DNA of 64,000 nt from Conus ventricosus (lineage: Eukaryota; Mollusca; Gastropoda; Neogastropoda; Conidae): NCBI GenBank assembly GCA_018398815.1, contig CM031626.1, positions 36,408,980 through 36,472,979 on the forward strand, read 5' to 3'. Both the position numbers and the translations under genes were made by a program. The first letter of the stretch is position 1. Every line of letters starts with the position of its first letter. Below, one piece after another: positions 43,601-58,559 of this stretch. A model generated the notes under the pieces. That model ran no database searches. It was given only the letters and a program-made list of their open reading frames with translations, and was not told the origin of the DNA.

Positions 43601-46600
43601 AATTTAAACTTGTCACACAAAAACTCAAAAAGGTGTACAGATACTAGAAAAAAATCATTCACACTAATTTCCCTGTGTCGAAAAGTATGTGAATTACCCT
43701 CTGAGTCCCATCCTTACCCCTTTTTAATTTTTGCAATCCATACAGTAACATATTCGAATTTTTTTTCCCAAATTTTAAGTTCCCCCACTTTGTTTTGGGA
43801 AACTTTCACAATTTCGGAAACTGTTCTTGCTATTGTGACAAACGGTTAACTCAAGGAAAAACGGGAAAAAATTTGTGTGTTCGGGGTAAAACCGCCTAAA
43901 AACCAGTTTTGACGGTTGACTCCAGAACACACATTTTACTGTTCTTTTGATAACCCATCACACATTTCTTTCAATAACCAAAAAATAACGTTTTATTTTA
44001 CAAACAAACATACTGTGTAGGATTATCCTTTTAAATACAATTTTACAAATTTTTCAGATTTTAATTTTTTTTTTTTAATCCGGGCTTTTTTTCCGGGTCA
44101 TTTTCAATACTTAAATTTTCACGCAAAAATTAATAAAGGGGGCATCTCTGTCTTTAGGGGAAATTTAAAAACACAGCCCTTTACTTTTCTTAAAGTTTTT
44201 TAAAAACCCGAGTTATATTTTTGCATAAAATCCACAAAATTTTCCCAGATTTTTTTCCACTAAAGGCTTTTTTAAAAAAAGTTTTTTTTTTTTTTAAAAA
44301 CTATGTCTTTTTTCCGCTGAAAGTCATTATAATTTAAATGGGCGTTTGCTTCCCTCAAAAAATATAAAAAAAAGGTTCAAAATTTTTCCCACTCATTTTT
44401 ATTGCTGGGATAAAAACAAAAAAAATATTTTATAATCTTTCCAAATAAATTTTCTATTGTGATTTGTTTGGGTTTCCTTTAATTGTTGGGCAGAAAATCA
44501 CAATATAATCAAAATTATAAACGAAAAAATGTTGAAACGGGTCGAGGAATTTTTTTTCCCCAAAAACCAGTTTGCCCGAAAAATCAATGAACAATGAGGT
44601 CTTTGTCTTTAAAGTTTAACTGCTCCATGTTTTAAAAATAAAACTTAATCTAATCCAGTTATTGTTTTTATCATGCTCTCGCCAAAACTTTTTTCAGTAT
44701 AATAAAATCCTAAGGTCTAATGTGAAAAGATTAACCCAATTCGTGCGTAAGTTTGTTTCTATTTAGACTAATATTGTTTTTTTGTTGTTGTTATGCCCTT
44801 TAATATCCTCCCCATTGTAAAGAATGACGACAGTAACTTTAAGATTTGTAAAAGCCCTAATTTTTTGCCAGCAAATTAAAATTTCCTTTAAAAAGGCGCC
44901 ACTAACGCCCAAAAACCCCTTTCCCCCCTCCTTATCTTTTAAGACAAAATTTAAAATTTCATTGTGAACGTTTTCCCCAAATTTTCATTTGCGGAATAAA
45001 CGGGAATTTTGAAATAAAGCATTTTTTCAAAACCGTTTTTTTCTGTGGAGGATTTTACTTTTTTTTTTCCCATAGGGTTTTTTATTTCAATCTTTTTCCG
45101 ACATTTTCGCGGCCCATAAAGACTTACATGTAAAGGGGCCCAGATTTGAATGCTTTCTAAAAATTTTTTGACGGCCAAAAAAGGGTAAATGGGGTTATAA
45201 ATTCAAATTTTATGTCCCTTTTTAAATTTGGGTTTCCCAATGCCTTTTGGGGAGGCCCGGGGTTTTCGAACTTTTTTAAAAAAAAATTAAAACCCCGGGG
45301 CCAACATTATTTGTTCTAGTTTGCCGCTGTTTTTTGTTTGGGGAAATTTTTTTGCTGTCCCCAAACCCTCTTTGCGTTTATAATCACCTTCTTTAGTTAC
45401 TCAAAACCTACAAAGGCCTATCTAAACCGTTCTGTTCAAAGTCCGAAAACGTCTGCAAGGTTTTTTAAATTTTCAAAAGGTTTACCCCTTTAAAGGGCGC
45501 AAATGTAACTCCTGGTTTTTTTTTGGGCCCCCGCGAAAATTTTTTAGTACAACTTTTTTAATTTTATTTCCAAAAAAATGTGCAGGTTATAAACAATTTT
45601 ACAATTTTTTCCTGTTTTGCCCTGTGATCTTTTATTAAATGCCCCAAACCCCTCCCAAAAACAAATTTTTTAAAAAACTGGAAAATTAGGGAATTGTATA
45701 ATTTCAAAATTCGAAATATGCAGCTTTCCCTGAGGGGAAGGTTTTTAAAAAACGGGTTGGGGGCCCTTCCATCATGTAAGTTTTCATCATTTGCTTAGTT
45801 TCGTCCAAATGAACATAGAGTAAGGGAATGTAATGCAAGATTGAGCGGACTTTCCCCCTCATAAGTATTTGTGTTTTGGTGTAAAAATTTAAATCTTTGA
45901 GTTTCCTGGGTTTTTAGCTTAAAGCCTAACTTTTTAGCTGTTTTTATCAAAAAATTTAATGGGGCTTTTTCCCCAAGGTTTGAATTTTTAATATTGTTTT
46001 TTTTTTTTGGCATTTTTAAGTTTGAGAGTGATGTAAAAATTTATAAATTCCCTTCTTTTAGTGGGGCAAAACCCGTAATAACCATAATTTTTTAAAAAAT
46101 GGCTAATTAAGTTTTTTCCCCTTGCCATTTTTCAAATCTTATTATTCTTTTTGGGGTTTCCCGCTTTTTATTTAAACCATAGGGATTTTGGGTAAAAATT
46201 TTTAAGGGATTTCGATTTTTTTGGGTTTTCCGAATTGTATCAATAGCTTTGTTCAAAAAAACGAAGGACGGTTTGATTGTTATTTTTTAAAAACTTTTTT
46301 TTAAACGAAAAAAAAATTTGATTTCGTTTTAAATAAAACTGATGCAAAAAAATTCTTTTGGGGCCCCCACTAAAATTCAAAAAATTTTATAAAAAACTGA
46401 TTCCTTTCATTCCCCTGTGCCCCCAGACTGTCATTTTTTAAAAAAAAGGTTGAGTCTCCATTAAACGATATTTAAAACCCTCCTATTAAAAAAGCACATC
46501 GCGAAAGTGGGGTTTTAAAGTTTTCCGTTTTGCATTTTTTTGTCAAAAACCAGTTAAAACTTTGCTTTGTTTTGCGAAAATCAACTGGGGGGGAGTGTCT

Positions 46601-49600
46601 ATGCTGATCACAAAATCATCCTGACCCTTTTGGGGTGGGGGCAGTGAAACAGTTTTTTTTTTCCCTATTACCCCTTCAGGGATTTTGACTAAACGAAAGC
46701 GCCATTCCCCAAATAAAAAATTTTTAAAATCCATTCAGCAAAAGAATAGACATGAAGGCTTTTAAAAGGAAATTTGTAAGGGAATTCAATTTTAAAAATG
46801 TTAAGACAGATTTTTAAAACAAAAGTTGGTTCTTAATCTGGCTTAGGCACCCCTTTTTTTGTGGGGCGTGCAAAAAAAAGTATAACCAAAGGGAATGGAA
46901 TCCCCCTTTAAACAAATCTTTCTTTTCAGGCCCCCGGTGTTCCCCTGGGCCCATAGAGCAAGGCAAAAAAACGCAGGAAAAACATTTATCTTAGCAAATT
47001 GGGGGTTTAACTACAGCAGGAAAAGAAAGAAAAAACGAATCGTTCGACTTATTTTGGGTTTGTTTGCTAGGTTCGAAAGCAAAACAGATCGAGCAAAAAT
47101 GATTCTTCTACGGGCCCTTTGATCCCACAAAAAAAATACTTACCCAAATTTAGGGGGACCCCCTTTAAATTTTCTGCAGTTGAGGGTTTTGGGAAAGTTT
47201 AAAAAGGTACCACTTGTTTTACAATACCCCAAGATCAAAAGTGGGAACTTTGCTGTTGACACGGGTTTAAATGCTACCTTCTGACCTCAGATCCAGGTGG
47301 GAAAAAATTTTTAATTAAACTCCCAAAAATAAAATTTCTTTAAAGGCGGAAATTGAACAAAAGGGGTCGGAAAAAACGACAAAAATTTCTGGGCAGTGAT
47401 TTTGAAAAAAAAATTAAAAAAACACTATCACCCCCCAAGTTTAAGTCATCCAACCCCCGGGGTTCCAAAAGCCCAAAGACCTTTTAAAGACCGAAAAAAA
47501 AAGAAAGGGCCCCATAAATATGAAAAAAAAGCGCTTTTTTTTGGTTAACTGGCCTGGATTTCCGGCTTTTTTTAAAAAAAAAAATTTTAAACCCCCAAAT
47601 ATTAAGAGAACAATGCCCAAAATTGCTGGCCAAAAACCCAAAACTACTTTGTTTTGAGTAGACAAAACCCAAACTAACGATATCCCTAATATACCTGGTA
47701 AAGAGTTAAAAGCTTTACCGGGCTAATTTTTTTTTAAAAAAATCGCAAGATGATCAAGTTTTTTTTTTAACCCTGATTTATCAGGTGGAGGCGATGGGGG
47801 GAGGCACTAAACCCTTTTGATCCCCCCCCGCCTGTAATACCATCACTAGTGTATTTATTGCAAACCTAAGGGCCTTTTTATAACCCCTTGCTAATGGGGA
47901 CCCCTTTCCCTCTCAAAAACAGTGTTCGTTTTCTTTCCCTGCTAGGGGTTGTGTCTTCATATAAAATTCTTTGAATATTTTTCTCTTATTCTGCTAACTT
48001 GGGAAAGTCGTAATTCTTCTCGGTTAGTAGCCCGCTTCTAGTCTTGCTGATCTTTTTTCTTTATTTTTCATGTGGGTCTTTGTTCAAATTCTTTCTTTAA
48101 CATCACTCCCTAAGTTGGCCTCGTTAGCCTCAGCAAAGTTTTTTTTTTTTTTTTCTATTCCTTATCTAGTTGAGTCATTTGCAAAATTTGGTTTTTTTAA
48201 TTCCCCCTTTCTAAAGGGGTTTTAAAGTACGATCAAGGGACTTTTAATTCTTTATGGGGCTCCTGTTTTTCCTGCGGGGGGCAGCGGGGGGTTCGTGCAT
48301 AGTTTTAAATGCTGTTTCTTCTTCTTCATTTAGTTCTGCTTTATTGTTTTTTATTTTCTGTCTGCTTTTGGACTTTTAAATTTTTGGGTTCTAGTTTTGA
48401 ATTTGGTTATCTGTTGGGAGTTTTTAGCGTGTTTAGATGTTTGGGCCTTTCTTGGGGTTTTTAATTTTGGTTGTAAACCCAAAGGCAAATTTAGCTCGTT
48501 GCATGGGGCCTTTAAAAAAAAACGTCCCCATACTTAAAAAATTTTTGGGATGATTTCCCGTTTATTTGTAAGGGGAAAACATTCCCTCCTTTGTCTTTTT
48601 TTAAAAAACAAAAGGGTTTTATTTTTTTTATTTTAAAAAATCATCTTGGTATATATTTTTTCGGGTTTTTTTTTGTTTTAAAAATTTGGTTTTAATGTTC
48701 TGACCTTACTTTCTTTTAATTTCACCCCTTTTTGCGCCCCCTCTAATTTTTCATGAAATTTGAGACCCCTGAGCGATCCCCCTTCCCAAGGAGAATCACC
48801 CCATTTTCGGCTCCAAGATCAGGAATATCAAATTTCCAAAAACCTTCAATCCCTGCCATTTTTTTTTAAAAAATTTAAAACCTTTTTTTTTTTTTTTTTT
48901 AAAATTTTTGTCAAAAGTATAGGGCCTCGATTCTCAACCCGAATAGAAACTGAAACCCCCCCTTGCCCCCGCAGGGAAAATAAACGGAATTTTTATTTTC
49001 CCAAAAATAATCCATTTCTATTATGCAGATCAAATTCTTATGTCAGTTTTTCCGACCTAGGAGCGGAGGGAATTGATTGTCCCAAGGCTCAAAACGTTTA
49101 CTTTCAAAATAGAACTCGATTAAACAACGGACCCAACCAGGACATTTTGCCCAAAATTTCTAGGACGGGCAATCTTTTAAAAAAAAATTTCTGAAAAAAT
49201 TGGGGGAAAAGAAGTTTTTTTCCTTACACAATGCAGACATTTTTTTAAAACTATTCTGTTTCTATGGCCCCCCGGGAAAAAAAGGGCCAAACTTGCTTTT
49301 CAAAAATTGAAAATGAAGAAGCATTTAAAAAATGAATGGGCGGGAATTGCACCAGATGCTAAAAGCAGAAAAAAGGGCTTTAGCTGTAATTTAAATCCTT
49401 TAGGTAATCGTTTTTTCCATTCCCTTAGTTTTTGGGTTTTTGTTTAAAATTTCATGGGGCCAAAATATTTTCAAAGAGCTTTTAAAAGACAGTTTGTCTA
49501 TGAATAATTTTTAATGAATACAAACGTGTTTTTTAATAAACCAGACACCAAAAAAAAAAAGTACACATTTCTGAAAAACTCGTTAGATTTTGACGTTGTT

Positions 49601-52600
49601 AGCAACCCCCCTTTTTTTTGGGGAAGGGGATTGAGCATCAATAAAGGGAAAAAATTTACCATATATTCGAAGGGGTGCACCCTCTTTTCAACATACCCAA
49701 AAAACCCGGGCGGGACACTATAGGGAAATTTTTAGTTTTAGTGGTCCAGCAGAATTTTTTAAAGGAAATTTTTTTGCTGGGGGCCGAAGAGGGAAGAACC
49801 ATTCAAAAAGACCCCCCTAAAAATTTTTATTAATCCAAAAATAAAAAAAGTCAATGTAAAATTGGGGGTTTATTTCCTAATAAAAACTACGCTAGGGGGG
49901 TTTAAAACCCCTTTTTTTTTTTTTTTGGGACAAATAAGAAAACTTTTTTGGGAGGCGGGAGGTGTAAAAAAATCCAACAGTGGGCCCTTTGTGTTTTAAA
50001 GATCACATTTTCCCACAATTTTAGACTCGTTTTATTTTTTAAAACAAGGGAAAAAACGGCTTATGGTTTGGGAACCTAAGGTCAAACCGAGGTTTAAAAA
50101 GTTACTTTGGAAGGGGGAGAAAGGTTACAAACGTAATAACTTTAAAATTTGAAAAAAGGAAAAAGAGAGTGATAAACCAAAAAAATACGCTTTTTTTAAT
50201 TTATGATGCGCAGCTAAATTATTCGAGAAAGCATTTTAGAAAGTATAGTTACAAAATTATTTTTTTTTTTTTTAAAAAAAAAAGGCATGTCTTTTTGGGG
50301 GTTTACCAAAAGAAACCTAAAGAAGAGATACAGGAAACAACGACTCCGGGTCGTCTCTGTTTGTTATAAAAAGGAAACCCATTGACCCCGGGGGTCGTCT
50401 CGGCGGCTTGCGAAGAAAAAAACTTCAATTAAAAAATACATTACACAAATGAAACCCAAAAACTGAGCAAGACCTTTAAAAATTACAGAAAAAAACCAAC
50501 GGGGGTATTTGCGGGCCCTTTAAAATGCTTTTTATTTTATGTTAATACGGGGAGCATGGGACTATAAGTGCTGTATCGGAAGGGAAAAAGTTTTTGGTTT
50601 TTAGAAAGGGGGCAAAATCGACCCGCAGCTTTCCCTCTAGGCGGTTTGCCCCTTTGGGTTTCCTTTGGACGGGTTGTTTCATTACCCTGTAGGTGAGCTA
50701 GAAAAAAATTTAAAAACTAAACCCCCAAAAGCACACAGAAAGTTCAACTAAACAGAAAAAATTTTATTTCCCTTTAAAGGGCTGATTATAAAAAAAGCCT
50801 GGCTAACTAAAAACATCACGTTGAAGAATTTAATCTTTTACAGGCCGATTTTGATGAAAAAAAAAAGGGACAATGGGTTTGATCTTAAAAGGGAAAGGGC
50901 AAGGACAAGTTTTTCTCAAAAAGCCAAAAATGAGAAAGAAAAAAAAGGGAAATTTTTAAAAAAAGTAAACGAAAAAAATTAAAACCTGTCTAAACATTTA
51001 AAATTTTTAACAACCCCAAAGGGGTGTTTATATTTTTATTTTTATGATTTAAAGCAAAAAAAAGACCAAGGGTTTATTGTTTAAATTTTATTTTTTTTTT
51101 TTTAAAAATTAAATATTTGAGTTGGGAAAAGAAATCGCAGGGAAAAAGATTTTTAAAGGGCCAGTTTAAATTTTTTGGAAGCAATGAAAAAAATTTTTTC
51201 CCCAAGAGCACGGGGAAGGATATTGATTTAGAATTTCATTAACCCACCCAAGCTTTACGGGCAAGCATTGGTCATCCCTATTTCTAAAAGGGTTCCAAGA
51301 AAAAACTAACAATGACCCCCCAGTTAAAGTAATTTTTAGCTTTTTTTAAATCGCAAAAGAAAAATTTAAAGGGAAGAAAATCAGAATCGGGGTTTCCAAA
51401 ACTAAAAAACAACTTTTCTTTCTAATTTTTGATTTAAACCCCCTGGTTGGGCAGCCCAGGCTTACACAGTTTGTTTGGCCCGCTGAAAAGCCAAAATGAG
51501 AGGCTCTGGTTGGTCGAGGGGGGAATTCTTAGAGTTTTAGTTTAAAAAAAAGGTAAGTATGCGCCCGGTTTGGTTGGAAAGGGCTTAAAATTCCCTACCC
51601 CCAGCATTAGTTGCAAAAAGAGCATTTCTAAACATAAAAAATTTCGGGACAACAAAAATGTTTTTTGTGGTGTGTTCTCGCAAGGCTTTCATTATTTCGC
51701 AAAAAAAAGCAGAGAGAGTGTCTAAATATCACCCTTTCATCAATGTTTTAACTTTAGTGGAATTTCCTTTCCTGTTGGTATGACCAAAATTTTCAGTTTT
51801 TAAGAACAAAAAAAAAACCAATAAAATGTTTTTTTTCTAACATGGGATGAAGGGAAACAATCTACAACCTATTAAAAGGGGGCCAAAAAAAGTCCATCGA
51901 TTGGCGAAAACCCGACAAAAATCCCGGGTTTCTTACTACATGTGTTTTCCCAGCGGGGGTACCGGGAAAATTTCGCATTTTTAAAGCACAAAGATAGATT
52001 ATTGGCCCCTTCTACAAAAAATTTTGGCAAAAAAGTTTTTGCCAGGAAAAAGTTTAACAAAATTCCATTGCCCCAAAACCCGAGCGAACATAAGAAACAT
52101 TGTAAACGGCCCAGTTGACTGAAAAACAGAACAACTACGCCCCCCCCCGGATTAAAGTTAGTTTTTAAAAACTGGAAAAAACTGCAAAATTCTCCATATG
52201 GGTTTTTTTTTACGCAAAACTTTGAATCACTTATTGTTCCTTATAGGGGCCCCAAACCCCCCAGAAAATTCCAAAAAAAAGCCTTTGTGAGTAATCATCA
52301 GATTTTTTCATTTGCTTTCATCGTTTCAGGTCGGGGTGGCGCTCTTTTTTAAGCCAGAATTATACAGAGGCCCAAAAAGCGGCAGAAAAATTTTTCAGCG
52401 CTGCAAACAAGTGCGTAATGATTTTTTCTAATAATCTGAATTTTTCTGAAATCTGATGACGCCTGAAAAACCAAAAAAACAGTATGACTCCCGGGCCCCT
52501 CCCTGTTGGATTTGTTTGGGTTTAAAAGGGCCCCAGTGAGAAAAACCAATCCCAAAAGTTAAAAGACCATGGGCAATTAAACGGAAAGTTCAGAGGAGCT

Positions 52601-55600
52601 GCGCAAGTAAGGGAATTTCAACTAAAGTTTGAACCAAAGACATGGAAGCGCCCCTCTTCTTTCACAACTTGCAGGGGGATGACTCCCACCTTATAATGCA
52701 AGCGTAACCCCAAAGCCTTCAGGGGGAGCATGCTTTTCACAGTATTTAGAAAAGTACTTTTGTTTCACTTTAAATAACTTTTTTTTATACCTTTTCAAAA
52801 CCCGAAAGGGATCATTAGATTTACTTTCCCATGCCTTAAAGGCCCTGCCCAATTTTAAAAAAAAATATTTTGGCCCAACTCTTGTTAGAAAAGGGGGGGG
52901 TTTAAACCCCTTTTGAGTACATGAACAGTTGGGAAAGGTTTGGGCCCAAGATAAACTTCCGCCCCAAAGGCGCGTTTTTTTTTTAGTCTTAGAGGAAAGG
53001 ACTTTATGGGGTCTGATTACCAGCATTTCCAAGATGCCCTGGCAGAAAAATAGAGTGTTAAAAAGATGGGAGACTATCAGGTTTTATAAATTGATGGGGT
53101 TTTTGTAAAAATTTGTTGGCGGGGCGTCTTTGAAAATTATAAAAGACCCGGATGAAAAAATTTTTAGCCGGATCCCGGCATAACATTTCCACCCCCGGGG
53201 TGAGTTGGGATGCTTTCTTAAAAATTTTTGGATACAGATTGATTTATTGGGCTGACCTTCCCAATTTATTCAGATGATTTAAAAGGATTGCGGGAAAGGG
53301 AATTTAGTATGGTGTCGCATCATTTCTGTTTAAAGGGAAACCCAAAAAATACTTGGGGCATTATTAAACCGAGTAAAAAAGGGCTAAAATATCTCATGTA
53401 TTTAGCGCAAACAATCTGTATGGTTGGGTATGGCGCAAACGCTTCCATTTTCGTAACTTTTAAAAATTTTCACAGCCCAAAAATTTCCCAAAAAATTTCA
53501 AAGAGATTAAAGTGGTTTTAGCAGTTTGGCGCCCCCGGGGCCAAAAATGCGTGGGGGTTTTATTCTAGAAGTTTTACCCTTTGAATTTTCCTCATGAGCT
53601 CCTGACCTGCATTAAAGCTTTTCCATTGGCAGCAGAAAGCCTAAAGGGTGGCAAAAACGAACCGCCCCAAAAATTTTGCCAATCTTCGAGGCAAAAAAAA
53701 TTTTTGTCTGTCATTACAGACTTCTTTCTTTTTTTTTAAAACCCTGGTTTTTTAAATTGAAAGCGTTCATGTAAATTGCTTTTGGGTCAAGAACAGGTTT
53801 TATGAAAAACCAAAACATCATGAAAAACCTGATCTCAGAACTAAAACCACAGATGTTTTAGAAAAAGACTTTTTTTTAAGTGATGAAAAAAAGCTGTTTC
53901 CCGGAAAAAACTATGGAAAAACCGCACAAGCGCAAAGATGCAGAATTTGGTTTAAACCAAAAAGAAAAAAAAGCAATTAAAAATGGGCTTCCCAAACCCC
54001 CAATTATCAGGACTTCAGAAGATTTCATGAAACGCTTTTTGGTTAAAAAATTTAAAGGGAAAAAAAAGAAAAATCAAAATTTGGGCAAACCCGTATTTTT
54101 TGGGTTTAAAAGTTTTTTGAAATTACAAAAACTTTTAATGTTTGGTTTTTTTATGATAATTTAAACCCTTTTATCCAGGGTCCAGAGTACTTTACACAGA
54201 TTCAGATTGTTTTGTTATAGATATCCTACTGAAGACATCTATAAAAAAAATGGAATTTGAAGTAGGAAAAAAGGGGATTCGGATGGGATGAAAAATTGAT
54301 TACCCTAAAAATGGTTTACATTTTAATTTCTAAAAAAGAAGGTTTTAGGGAAAAATGAAGGAAGAATTTTCTTGGGAAAAGGGGATTAAGGGGTTTTTTT
54401 GGTTTTAAAGGGCGAAAAAGTACAGTATTTTGAGCCAGGAGAAAACCTTTTTAAAGCAAAAAAGGGAAAATTTGCAGTGTTGTGCATTCAAACATATCAC
54501 CCGACAACCCCACAAAGAAAACATTGTTTGAACCAAAAAGAATTTTTTATATGACAACGTTTAAAAATGCGATCTAATCAAAATGAGATCAAAAACAACC
54601 CGGGTTTGGAACAAAGAAGCAAAGTTTGAAAAAAAAAACAAAAAGTGTGTTTTTTTAATCCCGAGTTTTTTTATGCATAGGCATTGGGGGAACCGTCAAT
54701 TAATTAAAGCGGAACGTGTCTTGGGGGGATTATCTGCGTTTTTTCCTTCACAAAAGATCTTTTTAGGAGCCGGTTTTTTTTTGTTGTGTCGTTTCTCGGG
54801 AAAAAATAAACGGGCGGATTATTTTTAAAAATTTTTTTTATTTATATGGGTCAACACTCCAAAATGGATTTGGTTTTCCCTAATGGGGTGGGGCCCCCCT
54901 TTTGCTTCCCCCGGTAAAATAAGGTACCTTACTTTTAAACAAATGGGGAATTTGTTTGCTGATGAAACCCGGAAACTTCAGAAACATTTATTGTTTTTTT
55001 TTTTGATTGCATGTAATGGGGTTTTTTCCCCTTTTAAAATTTTTCATTTTCATTGCGCGTTTGAAATGAGGGGAGTCTTCTAACCCATTCTGTGTTGCGA
55101 GAATTGTCAAAAAAGCTCTCTGTGATATGGTAAAAAAAAAGGGCTTTCGGCTAAAGTTTGTTAAAGTTTTAAAAAAAGCCTGTGATCTGTGAACTCCTGG
55201 GGTGCCTCTTTTAATGGTAAATCATGTTTTTAAAAATAATTGATTCACCGACCCTTTTAAAATTTTTTTCCATCATCGACTTTAATCGCGAGGATAAGTT
55301 AAAGGGGGCCCCGTTGGTTTATTTTGTTGTATGGCAACACAACAGCGAGGCAACCCCTTTTTTGGGTTAAAAGGCTCAGCCCTCTTTGTGTCTTGAAGGA
55401 CGTCAAAAGAATGTAAGTTTCTACTTAAATCTTTTTTGTCTGATCGTAATGGGGTAAATATAGAAGGTCCATTTGAGGGTTTTCGTTCGGTATTTTTTTT
55501 ACAAAGTGGGGGTTCTGTAAATTTTTTTTTGGGGGCAGGAAAATTTAAATTTTTCCAAATCGCTTGTTTAGATAACCATTCCCCTTTGGTGTTTGTTACG

Positions 55601-57237
55601 ACACCCCCCGGGTTTGCTTAGCTTTTTGATTGCTGTTATTCCCTTCCAATATCCTTTTGGTGAATAAAAAGATTTTGTTCATTTTTTATTCAGCCAATAT
55701 TAAGCGCAACAAAATTTCACACCCGTTTTATGCCCAAAACAATAAACGCGATTTTTTTCTTTTTTGTTCTTCTGATGGGTTAAAAAAAGTCACTGAATTT
55801 TGGGGGGGGAAAGGCTCGATTGGTTTTTCCCCGTTTCAAGATAATTTTTCTTTTTTTGCTTATCAACATCTTTAAATGGTAAGCCGCATGTCCCCGTTTT
55901 TTCAGTGTGTTTTTTAATAAAACTAAAATGCTCAATTCCCCTGCTTTTCATAGGCGTCTTGTCAAAACTGCTTTGTTTTTCCATAGCTTTGTTATGTCTT
56001 TTTCTCTCGCCGTCGTCCCGTAGTTTTACTAAAAAGGTAAATTTCTTCCCGCTTAAAAACAAGCGCCCAAAAATTACACACACCCCCTATCATCATTTCA
56101 GTGAAGCCATTTTTTTTAAATTTTATTTTTTTTCATAAATTTAAAATTCTCTGGAATTATTTTCCTTTCTTAACTAGAAAAAACTTTTGTAGAACGAATC
56201 TGAAATAACGCAATCAGTTTTGCTTTAAAACCTCAAAGTCTTGGGTTTTCCCAAAATCTGCTGGCTTAATTTTTTTAAAAAGCTTTTACCCAAACACGGG
56301 TATCCTACCTTAGACCCCCTAACAGGCCTGAGGGGATAAAAGGGTTTGGGAACAGGGTTTTTTTTTGGTCTCATTTTAAAAAAAAAAATTAAATTTTTTT
56401 TTAATAGAAAAAAAATGGAAAAAGCGTATCTGCTAGAGTACAAGCGGGCTTTAAACCGGCTTGGACTTCCAAATGAAGAAGTTTATGACCCCAAAATATT
56501 TGCCCCAAAAAAAAAAGGCTGTATTCTTTGGCGGGGTGTGGAAAAAAAAAAAAACGTTCCTAGGGAAAAGAATTAGCTAGAAAAGAAACCAAAAGGGTTT
56601 TCGCCACAAAAAATTTTTAAAGTATCACAACAGGGAGAAACGCAGCTAGGGTCTAGAATTTGGGGAAAAAAGGGCGGGCAAACGGTTCTTAGTTTGTACA
56701 AATAAAAATATCAGTAAATTTCTCCCCTTGATTCTACAAGACTTTATGTTGATTTTAAAGGAGGATCCCGTTTTTTAACAAAATCATTAGAGTCTCTAGG
56801 AAGCGATCTATATACAAAATTGGAACATTGTTATCCCAATTTAAACTGGGAAATTAATTACTTTTAAAACATAAAAAGAAATTTTTTTTTTCCCCTTTAA
56901 AAAAGACCGAGCCCGAAAATCAGCCGGGAAACAGAAAACAATGAATCAAAGGGGGAGAAAAATAACCAAGCCAGAAATCAGAAAACACTGAATCAGGTGG
57001 AGACCCGTGAAAAGCATCCTGGGCTTTTTAAAGCAGGGAAAAAAATTAGGGAGAGTGGAACAACAAAAAAAATTACAGTTACAATCACAGAATATAACTC
57101 ATAATAAAACCCCCAACGCCAGACAAGTTTTATTCAATGCCAGGGTATAAAAAATTTCCCTGTGATTCAAGGCCCCACAGCCCCCAAATCTTTATGGAAT
57201 ATTGAAATTAAAACTGTTTTCCATTTTTGGCGCCCTT

Positions 57238-57600
57238 GCTGCTGCTGGGGGCGGGTTTTTACTGTTATAAAATATAAAACAATGGCAACAAGAAAACCCA
57301 AAACAGTTTAAAACAACCGGAAACCCCAAATACAGAAGACAAAAACATGCCCCAAAAACCCCCAACAACAAAAGGGTCGTTTTGATCCATTTGGGGAAAG
57401 TAATAAAATTTTTAAAAACTTAATTTTAAATTTTTTTAATAAAAATTAGATCATGGCGTATTATTTAAATTTAGGGGGTCAAAAAAATAAAGACATGGGG
57501 TCTATAAAAGACATTTACCTAACCCGAATTGGGAATTTAAAGCAGTTGCTTAGGATGTAAGAAATTCATTAAGGGTCTTTGGTGCCCAATCTTGCGCAAG
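57238..57600. repeat. Direct repeat, copy 1 (about 365 bp)
   Basis: The block from CTGCTGCTGGGGG through ATGGCAACAAGAA, CAGAAGACAAAAA, GATCATGG, GGTCTATAAAAGACATTTAC and GTTGCTTAGGATGTAAGAA is repeated at 57648-58013. Confidence 0.85.
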
Positions 57601-57647
57601 GGGTGCTGAGCAAGAATCCCCCAGCGATGAAAGGGGTTTTTTTTTAA

Positions 57648-58013
57648 TGCTGCTGGGGGTGTGGTTTTTAAAGTTTTTTAAAATATTAAAAAAATGGCAA
57701 CAAGAACCAAAGAAGTTTTAAAACAACCTCAACCACTAAATACAGAAGACAAAAAAAAAGGGCCCCAAAAACCCCCACAATAAAAAAATCGTTTTTTATC
57801 CATTTGAAATGTTTAAAAATATTTTAAGAACCCTTTAAATTTTTAATTTTTTTTTTATAAAAATTGATCATGGGGGTAAATTTTAAAAGATGGAGTCCCA
57901 AAAAAAAAGGACTGGAGTCTATAAAAAACATTTCCATAGCCCGAATTGTAATCAATTTCGGTTGCTTAGGATGTAAGAATTCAAATTTAAAATCTATGCT
58001 GCCGATCTCGCGC
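57648..58013. repeat. Direct repeat, copy 2 (about 365 bp)
   Basis: The same order of landmarks as copy 1, about 410 bp downstream. The two copies differ mostly in homopolymer lengths. Confidence 0.85.
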
Positions 58014-58317
58014 CAAAACGCCCGGGAAGATATTCTCAGTTTATGACGCGTTTTTTTTGGGGGTGTGTGACTATATTAGAAAATCTACTAAATTTTAAAT
58101 AAAAACCCTAGATTTGTATTTTTTTTAATAATTATAAGATAAACCCGAATAAGAAATTGGTTTTTACTTAAAGGGTGACTTTGTTATTCTTAGGCTAAAT
58201 TTTAGTAAGAAATTAAGGGGATTTGATCAAGAAAATAATTAAAAACTTGAAGTAAATTAATTAAGAAACTTAATTAAAACTTTTTAAGAACTTGGGGGTG
58301 ACTTTATTAAAAAAAAG

Positions 58318-58440
58318 AGGTGGGGGGAGGGGGTGTGCATGCGTGGGGTTTGGGGGGGGGCAGGGGGGGGTGGGGTGGGGGTGTGGGGTGCATGGGGTGG
58401 GGGTGGGGAAGTGCGTGCGTTGGGTGGAGGTGGAAAGGGG
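58318..58440. repeat. G-rich low-complexity tract
   Basis: GGGGT/GGGTG-rich sequence with several runs of four or more G, which could form G-quadruplexes if the base calls are right. Confidence 0.75.
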
Positions 58441-58559
58441 TTACCCCCCCTTTTTTCAAACCCGGCTTGGGAATGGCTTTGGGAGAGTTACAGGCAGTTA
58501 CGGGTGTAGCCAAGCCTTTTTTTGGGGCTCTAATCGCCAGTAGTAAAAAATCAGAAAAA

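Noticed and set aside
52691..53032. Minus-strand Lys-rich frame as a LINE linker region
   Set aside because: The resemblance is weak and lies in homopolymer-damaged sequence; no catalytic motif is nearby.
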